Made by a program: the position numbers and the translations under genes
In this document: piece after piece, positions 50,406-58,883 of the stretch
Layout: the number at the start of each line of letters is the position of its first letter
How positions within the stretch are numbered: the stretch's first letter is position 1
Origin: an uncultured Clostridia bacterium
GTDB taxonomy: Bacteria > Bacillota > Clostridia > UMGS1883
Reading direction: 5' to 3'
Assembly (NCBI GenBank): GCA_947629005.1
Contig: CANRCD010000001.1
Location: 95,550 to 159,549, forward strand
DNA: 64,000 bases
Notes under the pieces: model-generated
What the model was told of the DNA's origin: nothing
The model's database searches: none
The model's input: the letters and a program-made list of their open reading frames with translations, nothing else

Positions 50406-51752
50406 ATGGAAAGAATTTTTGAAATAACGCCACAGGATCTTGAAATTTCAAAACGCTGCGTGGAAAACAACATTGTCCCGCCGGAGCTTTACGCCAAGTA
50501 CGAGGTAAAACGAGGCCTGCGCGACATAAACGGCAACGGGGTGCTGTCCGGCCTGACGAACATATCCGAGGTCAAGGCTAAGGAAAACGGCGAGCCCTGC
50601 CCCGGCGAGCTGTATTACAGGGGCTATAATGTGAAAACATTGGTGAAAAGCTTCGTTTCGGAAAAGCGCTTCGGCTTTGAGGAGGTAGCCTATCTTCTCC
50701 TTATAGGAGACCTTCCCACCCGCGAACAGCTTGCCGGCTTTAGGAAGGAGCTGGCCGATCGGCGCACCCTACCGCAGAACTTTATCCGCGATGTAATAAT
50801 GAAGGCGCCCAGCGAGAATATGATGATAAGCTTGGCAAAGAGCATACTGACGCTTTATTCGTACGATATCGATCCCGAGGACACTTCGGTGCCGAACGTG
50901 ATGCGCCAATGCCTTAACCTGATCAGTCAGTTCCCTATGCTTGCGGTCTACAGTTATAACGCCTACAGCCATAGTTTGGGCAACAGTCTGTACATACATA
51001 ACCCCGATCCTAAGCTCTGCACCGCTGAAAATATTCTGAGAATGCTGCGCCCTGACATGAGCTACACCCATACCGAGGCACGGGTGCTTGACCTTGCGCT
51101 GGTGCTCCACATGGAGCACGGCGGAGGCAACAACAGCTCTTTTACCACCCGCGTAGTAACCTCGTCCGGCACAGATACCTATTCAGTCATTGCCGCCGCG
51201 CTTGCCTCGCTCAAAGGCCCGCGCCATGGAGGAGCGAACATCAAGGTAGTGCAGATGTTTGAGGATATGAAAAAGAACGTGCGCGATTGGAAGGATGACG
51301 ACGAGATATCGGCTTATCTGCGAAGGCTGCTGCACAAGGAGGCCTTTGACAAGGCCGGACTTATATATGGCGTCGGCCACGCGGTTTATTCCGTGTCCGA
51401 CCCGAGGGCCGAAGTTTTCAAGGGATTTGTGAAAAAACTTGCCGCCGAAAAGGGCTTGGCTGACGAGTTCCGGCTTTATTCCGCAGTGGAGCGGCTGGCG
51501 CCTAAGCTTATTGCCGACGAGAGAAAAATTTACAAGGGCGTTAACACAAATGTGGACTTCTACAGCGGCTTTGTATACAGTATGCTGGGTTTGCCGGCGG
51601 AGCTTTTCACCCCGATGTTCGCCGTGGCGCGTATTGTGGGTTGGAGCGCTCACCGTCTGGAGGAGATAGTCAGCGCCGAAAAGATAATCCGTCCGGCCTA
51701 CAGGGCCGTGGCGGCGCACAAGGAATATGTTCCGCTGAAAGAGAGAAAGTAA
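50406..51752 (+). CDS. Citrate synthase
   Basis: 448 residues from ATG 50406, with AGGAGGG 4-5 nt upstream; the extended start at 50382 is before the ribosome binding site. Condenses acetyl-CoA and oxaloacetate. Conserved LYYRGYNVKTLV, catalytic His in LVLHMEHGGGNNSSF, GVGHAVYS and the catalytic Asp in VNTNVDFYSGFV. The ~30-residue N-terminal extension is seen in clostridial type enzymes. No aconitase or isocitrate dehydrogenase genes are adjacent, so it probably serves glutamate synthesis. Confidence 0.95.
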   Translation: MERIFEITPQDLEISKRCVENNIVPPELYAKYEVKRGLRDINGNGVLSGLTNISEVKAKENGEPCPGELYYRGYNVKTLVKSFVSEKRFGFEEVAYLLLIGDLPTREQLAGFRKELADRRTLPQNFIRDVIMKAPSENMMISLAKSILTLYSYDIDPEDTSVPNVMRQCLNLISQFPMLAVYSYNAYSHSLGNSLYIHNPDPKLCTAENILRMLRPDMSYTHTEARVLDLALVLHMEHGGGNNSSFTTRVVTSSGTDTYSVIAAALASLKGPRHGGANIKVVQMFEDMKKNVRDWKDDDEISAYLRRLLHKEAFDKAGLIYGVGHAVYSVSDPRAEVFKGFVKKLAAEKGLADEFRLYSAVERLAPKLIADERKIYKGVNTNVDFYSGFVYSMLGLPAELFTPMFAVARIVGWSAHRLEEIVSAEKIIRPAYRAVAAHKEYVPLKERK

Positions 51753-51793
51753 AAAAAGGCAGGAAACAGAAGTTAACTTAGGAGGAGAAAAGT

Positions 51794-52402
51794 ATGAAAA
51801 AGGTTATCATTACTCTTGGCCGCGAATTTGGCAGCGGGGGCCGCGAGATTGGAATGAAGCTGGCGAAAAAGCTGGGCGTGCCGTTCTTTGACAAGGAAAT
51901 CATTCGTAAGGCCGCCGAGGACAGCGGTATTGTCGAAAGCGTGATGGACTACTACGACGAGCACCGCGCTTCGCCGATATTCTCTACCGGCTCGGTGCTT
52001 TACGATATGTACCAAATGCCCATGAGCGACAGGGTGTATCTTGAGCAGTGCAAAGCCATCAAGGATATTGCCGCCGCCGGCAGCTGTGTTATCGTGGGCC
52101 GCTGCGCCGACGTTGTGCTCGAAACCAATCCGGCGCTTCTGAGGGTTTTTGTCTGCGCCAATATGAAGGATAAACTTGCCCGTAAACGGGCGGTTGAGCC
52201 GGATAAAAACGACCAGCAGCTTGAGGCGCATATTCGCGGCGTGGATAAGAAGCGCGCCAAGTACTATAATTACTATACTGATAAAAAGTGGGGCGACGCC
52301 CGCCAGTACGATTTGTGTGTGAACAGCAGTCTGCTTGGCGTGGACGCCACCGTTGACTTAATTGCCGAGGCCGCGGAGAAGCTTGAGGCAAAGCTTGCGT
52401 AG
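51794..52402 (+). CDS. Cytidylate kinase-like family protein
   Basis: 202 residues, AGGAGGAGA upstream. Starts IITLGREFGSGGREIGMKLAKKLGVPFFDKEII, a P-loop variant (GREFGSGGREIG) typical of the cytidylate kinase-like family, not of true Cmk. Later conserved elements are IVGRCADVVL, VFVCANMKDKLARK and VDKKRAKYYNYYTDKKWGD. Distinct from the real cmk at 9682. Function in vivo is unknown; such genes are common in Clostridia. It follows citrate synthase by 41 nt and ends at a strong terminator. Confidence 0.87.
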   Translation: MKKVIITLGREFGSGGREIGMKLAKKLGVPFFDKEIIRKAAEDSGIVESVMDYYDEHRASPIFSTGSVLYDMYQMPMSDRVYLEQCKAIKDIAAAGSCVIVGRCADVVLETNPALLRVFVCANMKDKLARKRAVEPDKNDQQLEAHIRGVDKKRAKYYNYYTDKKWGDARQYDLCVNSSLLGVDATVDLIAEAAEKLEAKLA

Positions 52403-52411
52403 CGCAAGTCT

Positions 52412-52446
52412 AAGACCCGCCCTAAACGGAGCGGGTCTTATTTTTT
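52412..52446 (+). terminator. Terminator of the citrate synthase-kinase-like operon
   Basis: 9-bp stem AAGACCCGC / GCGGGTCTT with a 10-nt loop, then ATTTTTT. The T-run overlaps the stop codon of the convergent helicase gene. Confidence 0.88.
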
Positions 52447-54589
52447 ACAGTTTAATTAATTTAACTCGAAAGGATATGCTCCGCGGTGTGTCCATATCGT
52501 CGAACTGCACAGAATATACATGCTTTTCGGAGTCAACGGCGAGGATCGTACCCGGGCCGAAAACGCTGTGTGCCACCCTGTCGCCCGAGGAAAGCGAAGG
52601 GGGCTCGCCCATGAGGGCCATGTCCCGGTCGGTGCGCTCAATGTACCGCCGCGCTTCGGAGGCGAGGGCCGGCTCGATTTCCCGCTCAAAGGTCAGGAGC
52701 CCCTCGTCGATATCCAGTATAAAGCGCGATGGATAGCGCGGCGCGCCGTAGTGGCCGCCGACCTCGGCGGAGCTGATAAAAAGCCTGTCACGCGCCCTCG
52801 TGAGGGCCACGAAGGCGAGGCGGCGCTCCTCCTCCATGCCTTGGAGAGAGTTCGTCTTCTTTGAGGGGAACAGCCCCTCGTTCATGCCGCAGAGAAACAC
52901 GTTAGGGAATTCCAGCCCCTTGGCAGCGTGTACCGTCATCAGCCGCACACGGTCGCTTTCTGCCGTGTCGGTGTTCTGAAGCAGCGCCACGTGGGAGAGA
53001 TAGTGCTCCAACGTACATTCCTCGCCGTAGGATGCCTCGTATTCGTAAATCGACTGCTTCAGCTCGGCCAGATTGTCTAACCTTTCTTGGCTGCCCTCGG
53101 TGCGCAGCAGCTCCTCGTAGCCGCTTTTCGTCAGTACCTCAGTCAGCATCTCGGACACGGGCTTATCGGCCTCGCGGGATAGTTCCTCCACAAGCGATAT
53201 AAGCCTATTGGCGCCGGTCGCACGGAAGTGTTCGGTCTCGGCATTCTCGCACAAGGCCTCGTAGAGCGAGCAGCCGCGGGCCTCGGCGTAGTCGGTGAGC
53301 AGCTTCATCTTGCCCTTGCCGATGTTGCGCTTGGGCACGTTGACCACACGGGCGAAGGATAGGTCGTCCCGGTAAGCCAGGAGCCGAAGGTAAGAGAGGG
53401 CATCCTTGATTTCGGCGCGGCAGAAGAACTGCACCCCGCTGTAAATCGTATAGGGAATTTTTTCGCGGAGCAGCGCCTCCTCAATGCTGCGGCTGACGTA
53501 GTGCGCGCGATAGAGCACCGCCATTGAGCGGTACTCCTCGCCGGCCCCGTGCAGCTCGAGCACTCTCGAGGCGATGGCGTCGGCCTCCTCGGCTGTGGTT
53601 TTGGCGTTCAGGCAAAGCACCTCCGCTCCGGAGGGGCGGGTCGGGAGCAAATCCTTTTCAATTCTGCCCTTGTTTTTGCTTATCAGTGAATTGGCCGCCG
53701 CGAGTATCTGCGGCGTGGAGCGGTAATTTTGCATCATCATGATGGTTTTCGCGGTGGGAAAGCGCTTGTCAAAGTCCAGCAGAAAGCTGATTTTCGCCCC
53801 GCGCCAGGTGTAGATCGTCTGGTCGGGGTCGCCCACGACGAACAGATTGCCGTGGTAGGCGCAGAGCGCCTCCATAAGGCGATACTGCGGATCGTCTATG
53901 TCCTGAAATTCGTCTATCATTATGTATTCAAGCCGCTTCTGCCATTTCAGCTTTATTTCGTCGCTTTGGGAAAATATGTAAAGTGTGAAGTTGATAAGGT
54001 CGTTGTAATCAAGGCCGAAGCACTTTTTCTGTCGGCAGAGGTAGCCGTAGAAAATCACGTCGGCAGCCTCGGAGGCCTCGCTGTATTTTCGGTGCAGGGT
54101 CTCGGGCGTCATGCTGATGAGGTCAAGATAATAGAACGGCTCGTACTTGTTTTTGCGCATTTCTATCATATCCCGCGCGTCGGCGAAGGTCATATCGCGG
54201 AGGGTGAGGCCGCGCTCCTCGTAAACCGTCCGCAGCATGGCGTCGATGTCAGCGTTGTCCAGCACAAGGAAGCTCTTTGGGTACTGAATCGCGTAGCTGT
54301 CCTCCTGGAGCACGCTCACGCAGAAGCTGTGGAAGGTGGAGATATAGCCGGTGTCGTTGTCGCCCGTCAGGGCGCGGATGCGGCGGCGCATCTCGGCGGC
54401 GGACTTATTCGTGAACGTCACGCAGAGGATGTTCCCCGGCATGATTCCGAGCTCGTTCACCAGATACGCAAAGCGGTGGGCGAGGGCGCGGGTCTTGCCG
54501 CTGCCGGCCCCGGCCAGCACGCGCACGTAGCCCTCGGTCTCGGTAACGGCGCTGCGCTGCGCCTCGTTGAGTCCGTCAAGTATATCCAT
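52445..54589 (-). CDS. Second UvrD/PcrA-type DNA helicase
   Basis: 714 residues. All SF1A motifs present: Walker A AGAGSGKTRAL (residues ~28-38), TFTNKSAAEM, DEFQDIDDPQ (motif II), GDPDQTIYTWRGA, QNYRST, TVHAAKGLEF and VALTRARDRL. The C-terminus has GDRVAHSVFGPGTILAV, again PcrA-like. Compared with the copy at 5440 it shares organisation but differs at many motif-flanking residues (DEFQD versus DEYQD). The gene stands alone, with its own promoter. Two PcrA/UvrD paralogues in one segment suggest division of labour in repair; some Clostridia have both. Confidence 0.93.
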   Translation of the reverse strand: MDILDGLNEAQRSAVTETEGYVRVLAGAGSGKTRALAHRFAYLVNELGIMPGNILCVTFTNKSAAEMRRRIRALTGDNDTGYISTFHSFCVSVLQEDSYAIQYPKSFLVLDNADIDAMLRTVYEERGLTLRDMTFADARDMIEMRKNKYEPFYYLDLISMTPETLHRKYSEASEAADVIFYGYLCRQKKCFGLDYNDLINFTLYIFSQSDEIKLKWQKRLEYIMIDEFQDIDDPQYRLMEALCAYHGNLFVVGDPDQTIYTWRGAKISFLLDFDKRFPTAKTIMMMQNYRSTPQILAAANSLISKNKGRIEKDLLPTRPSGAEVLCLNAKTTAEEADAIASRVLELHGAGEEYRSMAVLYRAHYVSRSIEEALLREKIPYTIYSGVQFFCRAEIKDALSYLRLLAYRDDLSFARVVNVPKRNIGKGKMKLLTDYAEARGCSLYEALCENAETEHFRATGANRLISLVEELSREADKPVSEMLTEVLTKSGYEELLRTEGSQERLDNLAELKQSIYEYEASYGEECTLEHYLSHVALLQNTDTAESDRVRLMTVHAAKGLEFPNVFLCGMNEGLFPSKKTNSLQGMEEERRLAFVALTRARDRLFISSAEVGGHYGAPRYPSRFILDIDEGLLTFEREIEPALASEARRYIERTDRDMALMGEPPSLSSGDRVAHSVFGPGTILAVDSEKHVYSVQFDDMDTPRSISFRVKLIKL

Positions 54590-54627
54590 TTTTCCGCCTC
54601 CTTCGCCTTTTTTCGTAATATAGTTAT

Positions 54628-54656
54628 ATTATACAACAATGCCCGTCTTATTGCAA
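54628..54656 (-). promoter_or_regulatory. Promoter of the second helicase gene
   Basis: On the minus strand TTGCAA (54651-54656), 17-bp spacer, TATAAT (54628-54633). Confidence 0.75.
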
Positions 54657-54679
54657 GGCCAATTATGCAAAAAAAGCTA

Positions 54680-54708
54680 TTGAATTAATCGATTCGGTAT
54701 GTTATAAT
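54680..54708 (+). promoter_or_regulatory. Promoter of the PurF-like gene
   Basis: TTGAAT (54680-54685), 17-bp spacer, TATAAT (54703-54708) with extended -10 TGT. Divergent from and 24 nt away from the helicase -35. No purine riboswitch is visible. Confidence 0.75.
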
Positions 54709-54757
54709 TAAAAAGAATTGATAATGATATCGCGTAAGCAGTGAAAGAGGGATAATT

Positions 54758-56170
54758 ATGGGCGGATTTTTTGCGGCGGCATCAAAAAACGACTGCGTGT
54801 TTGACCTTTTCTTCGGTGTTGACTACCATTCCCACCTCGGTACCCGCAGGGCGGGTATGGCCGTATACAGCGAGGAAAGCGGCTTCGACAAGGCTATTCA
54901 CAATATTGAGAACGCGCCCTTTAGGACAAAATTTCAGACGGAATCCACCGCTATGCATGGCAGCCTCGGCATAGGCTGTATTTCCGACTTTGAGGCCCAG
55001 CCAATATTAGTGCGCTCGCACCACGGTACTTTTGCCATAACGACCGTGGGCAAGATAAACAATATAAACGAAATCACTGAAAAAATCATCGAAAACAAGG
55101 CGCATTTTTTTGAAATGCAGGGCGGCGAAATAAACCAGACAGAGCTGGTAGCAGCCATAATAAATCAAAAGGAAAACTTTATCGACGGTATTCGGTACGC
55201 GCAGGACATCATTGACGGCTCCATGAGTATGCTCATTCTCACTCCGCTTGGCATATACGCCGCGCGCGACAGGCTTGGCCGCACGCCCATTGTCCTTGGG
55301 AAAAAGGATGACGGTTACTGCGCCAGCTTCGAAAGCTTTGCGTATCTTAACCTTGGTTACAGCGACTATAAGGAGCTTGGCCCGGGAGAGATAGACATCA
55401 TTACTCCGGACGAGGTCAAAACTCTTGTCGGCCCAGGCGACAAAATGCGTATCTGCACCTTCCTTTGGGTGTATTACGGTTATCCGTCCTCATCGTATGA
55501 GGGGCAAAGCGTTGAGGGAATGCGCTATAACTGCGGAAAATACCTTGCCATGCACGACGATAAACAGGTCGAGCCCGACCTTGTGGCCGGAGTTCCGGAT
55601 TCGGGCACAGCGCACGCCATTGGCTACGCAAACGAGTCGGGCGTTCAGTTTGCAAGACCCTTTGTTAAATACACTCCCACTTGGCCGCGTTCATTTATGC
55701 CGACGCACCAGAGCAAGCGCGACCTTATTGCCAGAATGAAGCTCATTCCCATTCATGACCTGATTGACGGCAAAAGCCTGCTGTTAATCGACGATTCAAT
55801 CGTCCGCGGAACTCAGCTGCGTGAAACGACGGAATTCCTTTACGAGAGCGGCGCGCGCGAGGTGCATATCCGCACGGGCTGTCCACCGCTGCTTTACGGC
55901 TGCAAATACCTTAACTTCTCACGCTCCACAAGCGAGATGGAGCTCATCACCCGAAGGGTGATAAAGGAGCTTGAGGGCGAGGACCCTTCTGATGAGACTC
56001 TCAAGGAATACGCCGATCCTGACAGCGAAAAGTACAAGATCATGGTAAAGCGTATTGAGGAAAAGCTGCACTTTACCTCTCTGCGTTATCACCGCCTTGA
56101 CGATATGATAAAGTCTGTCGGCGTTGACGCAGATAAGCTGTGCACCTACTGCTGGAACGGGCGCGAATAA
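54758..56170 (+). CDS. PurF-like amidophosphoribosyltransferase lacking the N-terminal cysteine
   Basis: 470 residues. C-terminal PRTase half is intact: LLLIDDSIVRGTQLRET (PRPP loop, ~residues 343-359), and flanking EVHIRTGCPPLL. N-terminal half keeps the Ntn-glutaminase outline (DYHSHLGTRRAG, GCISDFEAQPILVRS), but the protein begins MGGFF where true PurF has Cys at position 1 of the mature chain as the glutaminase nucleophile. It would therefore be ammonia-dependent or have another role. It stands alone, with no other pur gene nearby. Related Cys-less paralogues exist in Clostridia. Confidence 0.88.
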   Translation: MGGFFAAASKNDCVFDLFFGVDYHSHLGTRRAGMAVYSEESGFDKAIHNIENAPFRTKFQTESTAMHGSLGIGCISDFEAQPILVRSHHGTFAITTVGKINNINEITEKIIENKAHFFEMQGGEINQTELVAAIINQKENFIDGIRYAQDIIDGSMSMLILTPLGIYAARDRLGRTPIVLGKKDDGYCASFESFAYLNLGYSDYKELGPGEIDIITPDEVKTLVGPGDKMRICTFLWVYYGYPSSSYEGQSVEGMRYNCGKYLAMHDDKQVEPDLVAGVPDSGTAHAIGYANESGVQFARPFVKYTPTWPRSFMPTHQSKRDLIARMKLIPIHDLIDGKSLLLIDDSIVRGTQLRETTEFLYESGAREVHIRTGCPPLLYGCKYLNFSRSTSEMELITRRVIKELEGEDPSDETLKEYADPDSEKYKIMVKRIEEKLHFTSLRYHRLDDMIKSVGVDADKLCTYCWNGRE

Positions 56171-56216
56171 AATCGGGCGGGTTATTTAAGGGCTTAAAAT
56201 CTTAGACATATTTATC

Positions 56217-56275
56217 GCCGCGGTTTTGAAAAACCAAAACCGTGATGCGCGTCAAAGTTTCAGAGCGGCTTTTTT
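56217..56275 (+). terminator. Probable compound terminator after the PurF-like gene
   Basis: Outer GCCGC (56217-56221) / GCGGC (56265-56269) followed by T6, enclosing a perfect CGGTTTTG / CAAAACCG hairpin (56221-56242). Confidence 0.5.
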
Positions 56276-56304
56276 ACGACCCATACGACCCAATTTTAAT
56301 ACGG

Positions 56305-56541
56305 AAAAAAGGGAGCCGTAAGGCTCCCTTCTGTTTTTGCAAAAACCCCGCAATGCCGTTTTCCCGATGGAAGATATTTAACCTGCCTTAGCAGGTGGGT
56401 GGCCTCAAAACCGCTCCTGGGCTTCCTGCTACCCGAAGGTGCAGGCTTGCACGCCACGGCTTTATCAGCCTCCCTTTATAAATGTGTTGGTTAAATTAAA
56501 TCCATCATAGCGCACACCGCAGGGCGCGCAGTTCTTATCTG
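56305..56541 (-). ncRNA. ssrS: Probable 6S RNA
   Basis: Read on the minus strand. Core 56524-56346: closing stem CCCTGCGGTG / CATTGCGGGG, then GATGGA / TCCATC and TTTAAC / GTTAAA, a large central bubble, GTGGC / GCCAC, and an apical CCTGCACC-TTCG hairpin; a small CCTGC / GCAGG hairpin forms in the 3' side of the bubble. Long rod with asymmetric central bubble is the 6S plan, which mimics an open promoter and binds SigA RNA polymerase. Promoter at 56547-56575 and terminator GGGAGCC / GGCTCCC (56311-56328) followed by T6 frame a ~230-nt transcript. The 6S call is by architecture and recall; a covariance search would decide. Confidence 0.6.
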
Positions 56542-56546
56542 CTATT

Positions 56547-56575
56547 AGTATATCACATCGGCGGAAAAAAATCAA
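56547..56575 (-). promoter_or_regulatory. Promoter of the probable 6S RNA
   Basis: On the minus strand TTGATT (56570-56575), 17-bp spacer, TATACT (56547-56552), extended -10 TGA. The -35 overlaps the stop codon of the DUF1292 gene. Confidence 0.7.
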
Positions 56576-56835
56576 TCCAAAAATTCAAATTCGTCTTTAT
56601 TTTTTTCCTTGAAAATGTTGTAGACCTTGTCAAAGGTTTCATCGTCCTCCACGGCCTCAAGCATTTCCTCGCCATCCTGCTCCACGCGGCGCATGATGAA
56701 CACCTCGCCGTCCACTTCGTCGCTGTCGGTTGCGGGCACGAGCATAAAGTAAAGCTCGCCGTCAAGCTCAACGGTGTCGAGCAGCTCAAAATCTTCCTCT
56801 ATTTCATCCATTAAATCCTTAGGTTCTTCAGCCAT
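56572..56835 (-). CDS. DUF1292 family acidic protein (YrzB-like)
   Basis: 87 residues, very acidic. ELLDTVELDGELYFMLVPA (residues ~17-35), EVFIMRRVEQDGEEMLEAVEDDE are the DUF1292 signature. Function unknown; it is nearly always next to ruvX (and ireB) in Firmicutes. It follows ruvX by 18 nt. The gene end contains the -35 box of the small RNA downstream. Confidence 0.9.
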   Translation of the reverse strand: MAEEPKDLMDEIEEDFELLDTVELDGELYFMLVPATDSDEVDGEVFIMRRVEQDGEEMLEAVEDDETFDKVYNIFKEKNKDEFEFLD

Positions 56836-56853
56836 TTAAGGCGCCTCCTTTTT

Positions 56854-57264
56854 TTAGCTGTGGGCGTCAAGATAGCCCTGCAAAATTATAACGGCCGCGA
56901 TTTTGTCCACCTTAGTCTTTCTCTTTTTCCCGCTGACGCCTCCGGCTTCAAGCAGGCGGTGAGCCTCTGCGCTGGAGAGACGCTCGTCCCACATGGCGTA
57001 TGGCAGGCCCGTCCGCGCTGAAAGCTCCTTAGCAAATTCTTCAGTATAGTCGGCCCTGTGCCCCCGCGTTCCGTCCATGCGCTTTGGCAAACCAAAAACC
57101 AGCAGCTCCGCGCCCTCGCGGGCGGCGGCCTCGGCTGTTTTTACCAACTGGGCCTCGCGGTCCTTTTCAGATATTGTTTCCAGCGGGGTCGCCAATATAC
57201 CCATGGCGTCGCTGACGGCCATGCCTATCCGCGCTTCGCCGTAGTCAAAAGCGAGAATTTTCAT
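56854..57264 (-). CDS. ruvX: Holliday junction resolvase-like protein RuvX (YqgF)
   Basis: 136 residues from ATG 57264 (MKILAFDYGEARIG), with GGAGGG 6-7 nt upstream; an earlier ATG at 57282 precedes that site. RNase H-like fold with catalytic Asp in AFDYGEARIG, the Glu in LVFGLPKRMDG region and DERLSSAEA. Shown to act in pre-16S rRNA processing; resolvase role is debated. Precedes the DUF1292 gene. Confidence 0.94.
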   Translation of the reverse strand: MKILAFDYGEARIGMAVSDAMGILATPLETISEKDREAQLVKTAEAAAREGAELLVFGLPKRMDGTRGHRADYTEEFAKELSARTGLPYAMWDERLSSAEAHRLLEAGGVSGKKRKTKVDKIAAVIILQGYLDAHS

Positions 57265-57324
57265 CGCAGGCCCTCCGTTCATATACTATGATATCATATA
57301 TTTGCCGCCATTGCAAGAGAAATC

Positions 57325-58878
57325 TTACATCAAAGGAGCAAAAATTCTCAGCGCCGCGCTGACAAGGCGTTTCCAGAACGGCCTCGACTGTATCTCTTCG
57401 GCGGTGAGGCGGCGGCAGCGGCGCAGCGTTTCGTCAAAATCGGCCGCCACGTCGAGCACGGCGGGGCTGTCAAGCATCCAAGTGGCGCACTCAAAGTGGA
57501 GATACAGGCTGCGGAAATCAAGATTAATGCTGCCAACCACGGCCACCTCGTCGTCGCTGCAAAAGTTTTTCGCGTGGATAAAGCCGGGCGTGAACTCGTA
57601 TACCTCCACGCCCTTTTCAATTAGCTCGCGGGCGTACTCCAACGCAACATAGTATGCGTACCAGTGGTCGGCCTTGGCGGGGATAATAATCTTCACGTCA
57701 ACCCCGCTGCGGGCCGCGTTCACAAGCGCAGTTTTCATGGAATTGTCAAGAATAAGATAGGGCGAGGTTATGTGAACGTAGCTTCTGGCTTTGTTTATGA
57801 TATCGGTATATATAAACTCGCCCACCTGATAATCGTCGTTTGGGGCGTCCGCGTAGGGCATTATGTAGCCGCCGCTTTTTGCCTTGTATTCCCAGTCGGG
57901 CTTGAAGTCAGCAGGATTGATCTGCGTTTTGCGGTCGGTTACCTGCCACATCTGAAGGAAGATCGCCGCAAAACTGAACGCCGCGTCGCCCGTCAGGCGA
58001 ACGGCGGTATCCTTCCAGTAGCCGTATGGAGATGTGAGGTTTACATATTCGTCCGCCAGATTTACGCCGCCGTTAAACGCAACCTTGCCGTCGATTACGG
58101 CTATTTTACGGTGGTCTCGGTTGTTTTGCAGCGTGGAAAGGAATGGCACGAACGGCATAAACGCCTTGCACTTTATGCCGTAGCGCACAAGCTCAATCGG
58201 ATATCGCTTAGGTATCTGCAAAAGGCTGCCTACGCCGTCGTACATCACGCGCACGTCAACGCCCTGCGCGGCCTTGCGCTTGAGAATGTCCAGTACGCTG
58301 TTCCACATTTCGCCGAGACCGATTATGAAATATTCGAGAAAAATGTATTTTTCGGCGGCCTCGAGAGCCTCCAGCAGGTCGGGCCAAAAGTCCTCTCCCG
58401 AAGGGTAGTACTTAACATCGGTGTTTTTGAACACGCTGTAGCCAATAAACTCGTTGCGGTGCGTATAGTTCACCGTTGCGAAGCGGTGCGGATATGAGGC
58501 GCTTATTTCCTCAAGTATATCCGCGCTCTGTGGCACCGCGTGCGTAAAGGTCTTGTCGATGTATTTTACTCGGTGGAAAAATTTTCTCGTAGCCGTTTGG
58601 CCTTGAATATAGAAATAAAACAGCCCGCCGAAAAGCGGAAAAATAGTTATCGGCACCACCCATGCGAGCTTATAGGTCGGGTCCTTGTCGCTGTTCACGG
58701 CGGAGAGCACCGCCATTGTTGATACAAGAAAGAGTACAGCGTCGAGGAAAACTACATATTCGCGCGCCATAAGAACGGCTCCAAACAGAACCGTCAACTG
58801 AAATATCAGCAAGAAAGCGACGATCACCGCCTGACTAAACAGCACGCGGCGCAGCTTTTTCATATAGCGCTTGAGCAT
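57325..58878 (-). CDS. cls: Cardiolipin synthase
   Basis: 517 residues from ATG 58878 (MLKRYMKKLRR), with AGAGGTGA about 5 nt upstream; a GTG at 58887 overlaps that site. Joins two phosphatidylglycerols to cardiolipin in the membrane. Two N-terminal membrane helices (~12-60), a PLD-N nuclease-like stretch, then two HKD motifs: HRKIAVIDG (~residue 255) and HAKNFCSDD (~435). Overlaps the preceding LRR gene's end by a few nt. Confidence 0.94.
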   Translation of the reverse strand: MLKRYMKKLRRVLFSQAVIVAFLLIFQLTVLFGAVLMAREYVVFLDAVLFLVSTMAVLSAVNSDKDPTYKLAWVVPITIFPLFGGLFYFYIQGQTATRKFFHRVKYIDKTFTHAVPQSADILEEISASYPHRFATVNYTHRNEFIGYSVFKNTDVKYYPSGEDFWPDLLEALEAAEKYIFLEYFIIGLGEMWNSVLDILKRKAAQGVDVRVMYDGVGSLLQIPKRYPIELVRYGIKCKAFMPFVPFLSTLQNNRDHRKIAVIDGKVAFNGGVNLADEYVNLTSPYGYWKDTAVRLTGDAAFSFAAIFLQMWQVTDRKTQINPADFKPDWEYKAKSGGYIMPYADAPNDDYQVGEFIYTDIINKARSYVHITSPYLILDNSMKTALVNAARSGVDVKIIIPAKADHWYAYYVALEYARELIEKGVEVYEFTPGFIHAKNFCSDDEVAVVGSINLDFRSLYLHFECATWMLDSPAVLDVAADFDETLRRCRRLTAEEIQSRPFWKRLVSAALRIFAPLM

Positions 58879-58883
58879 TTGCT

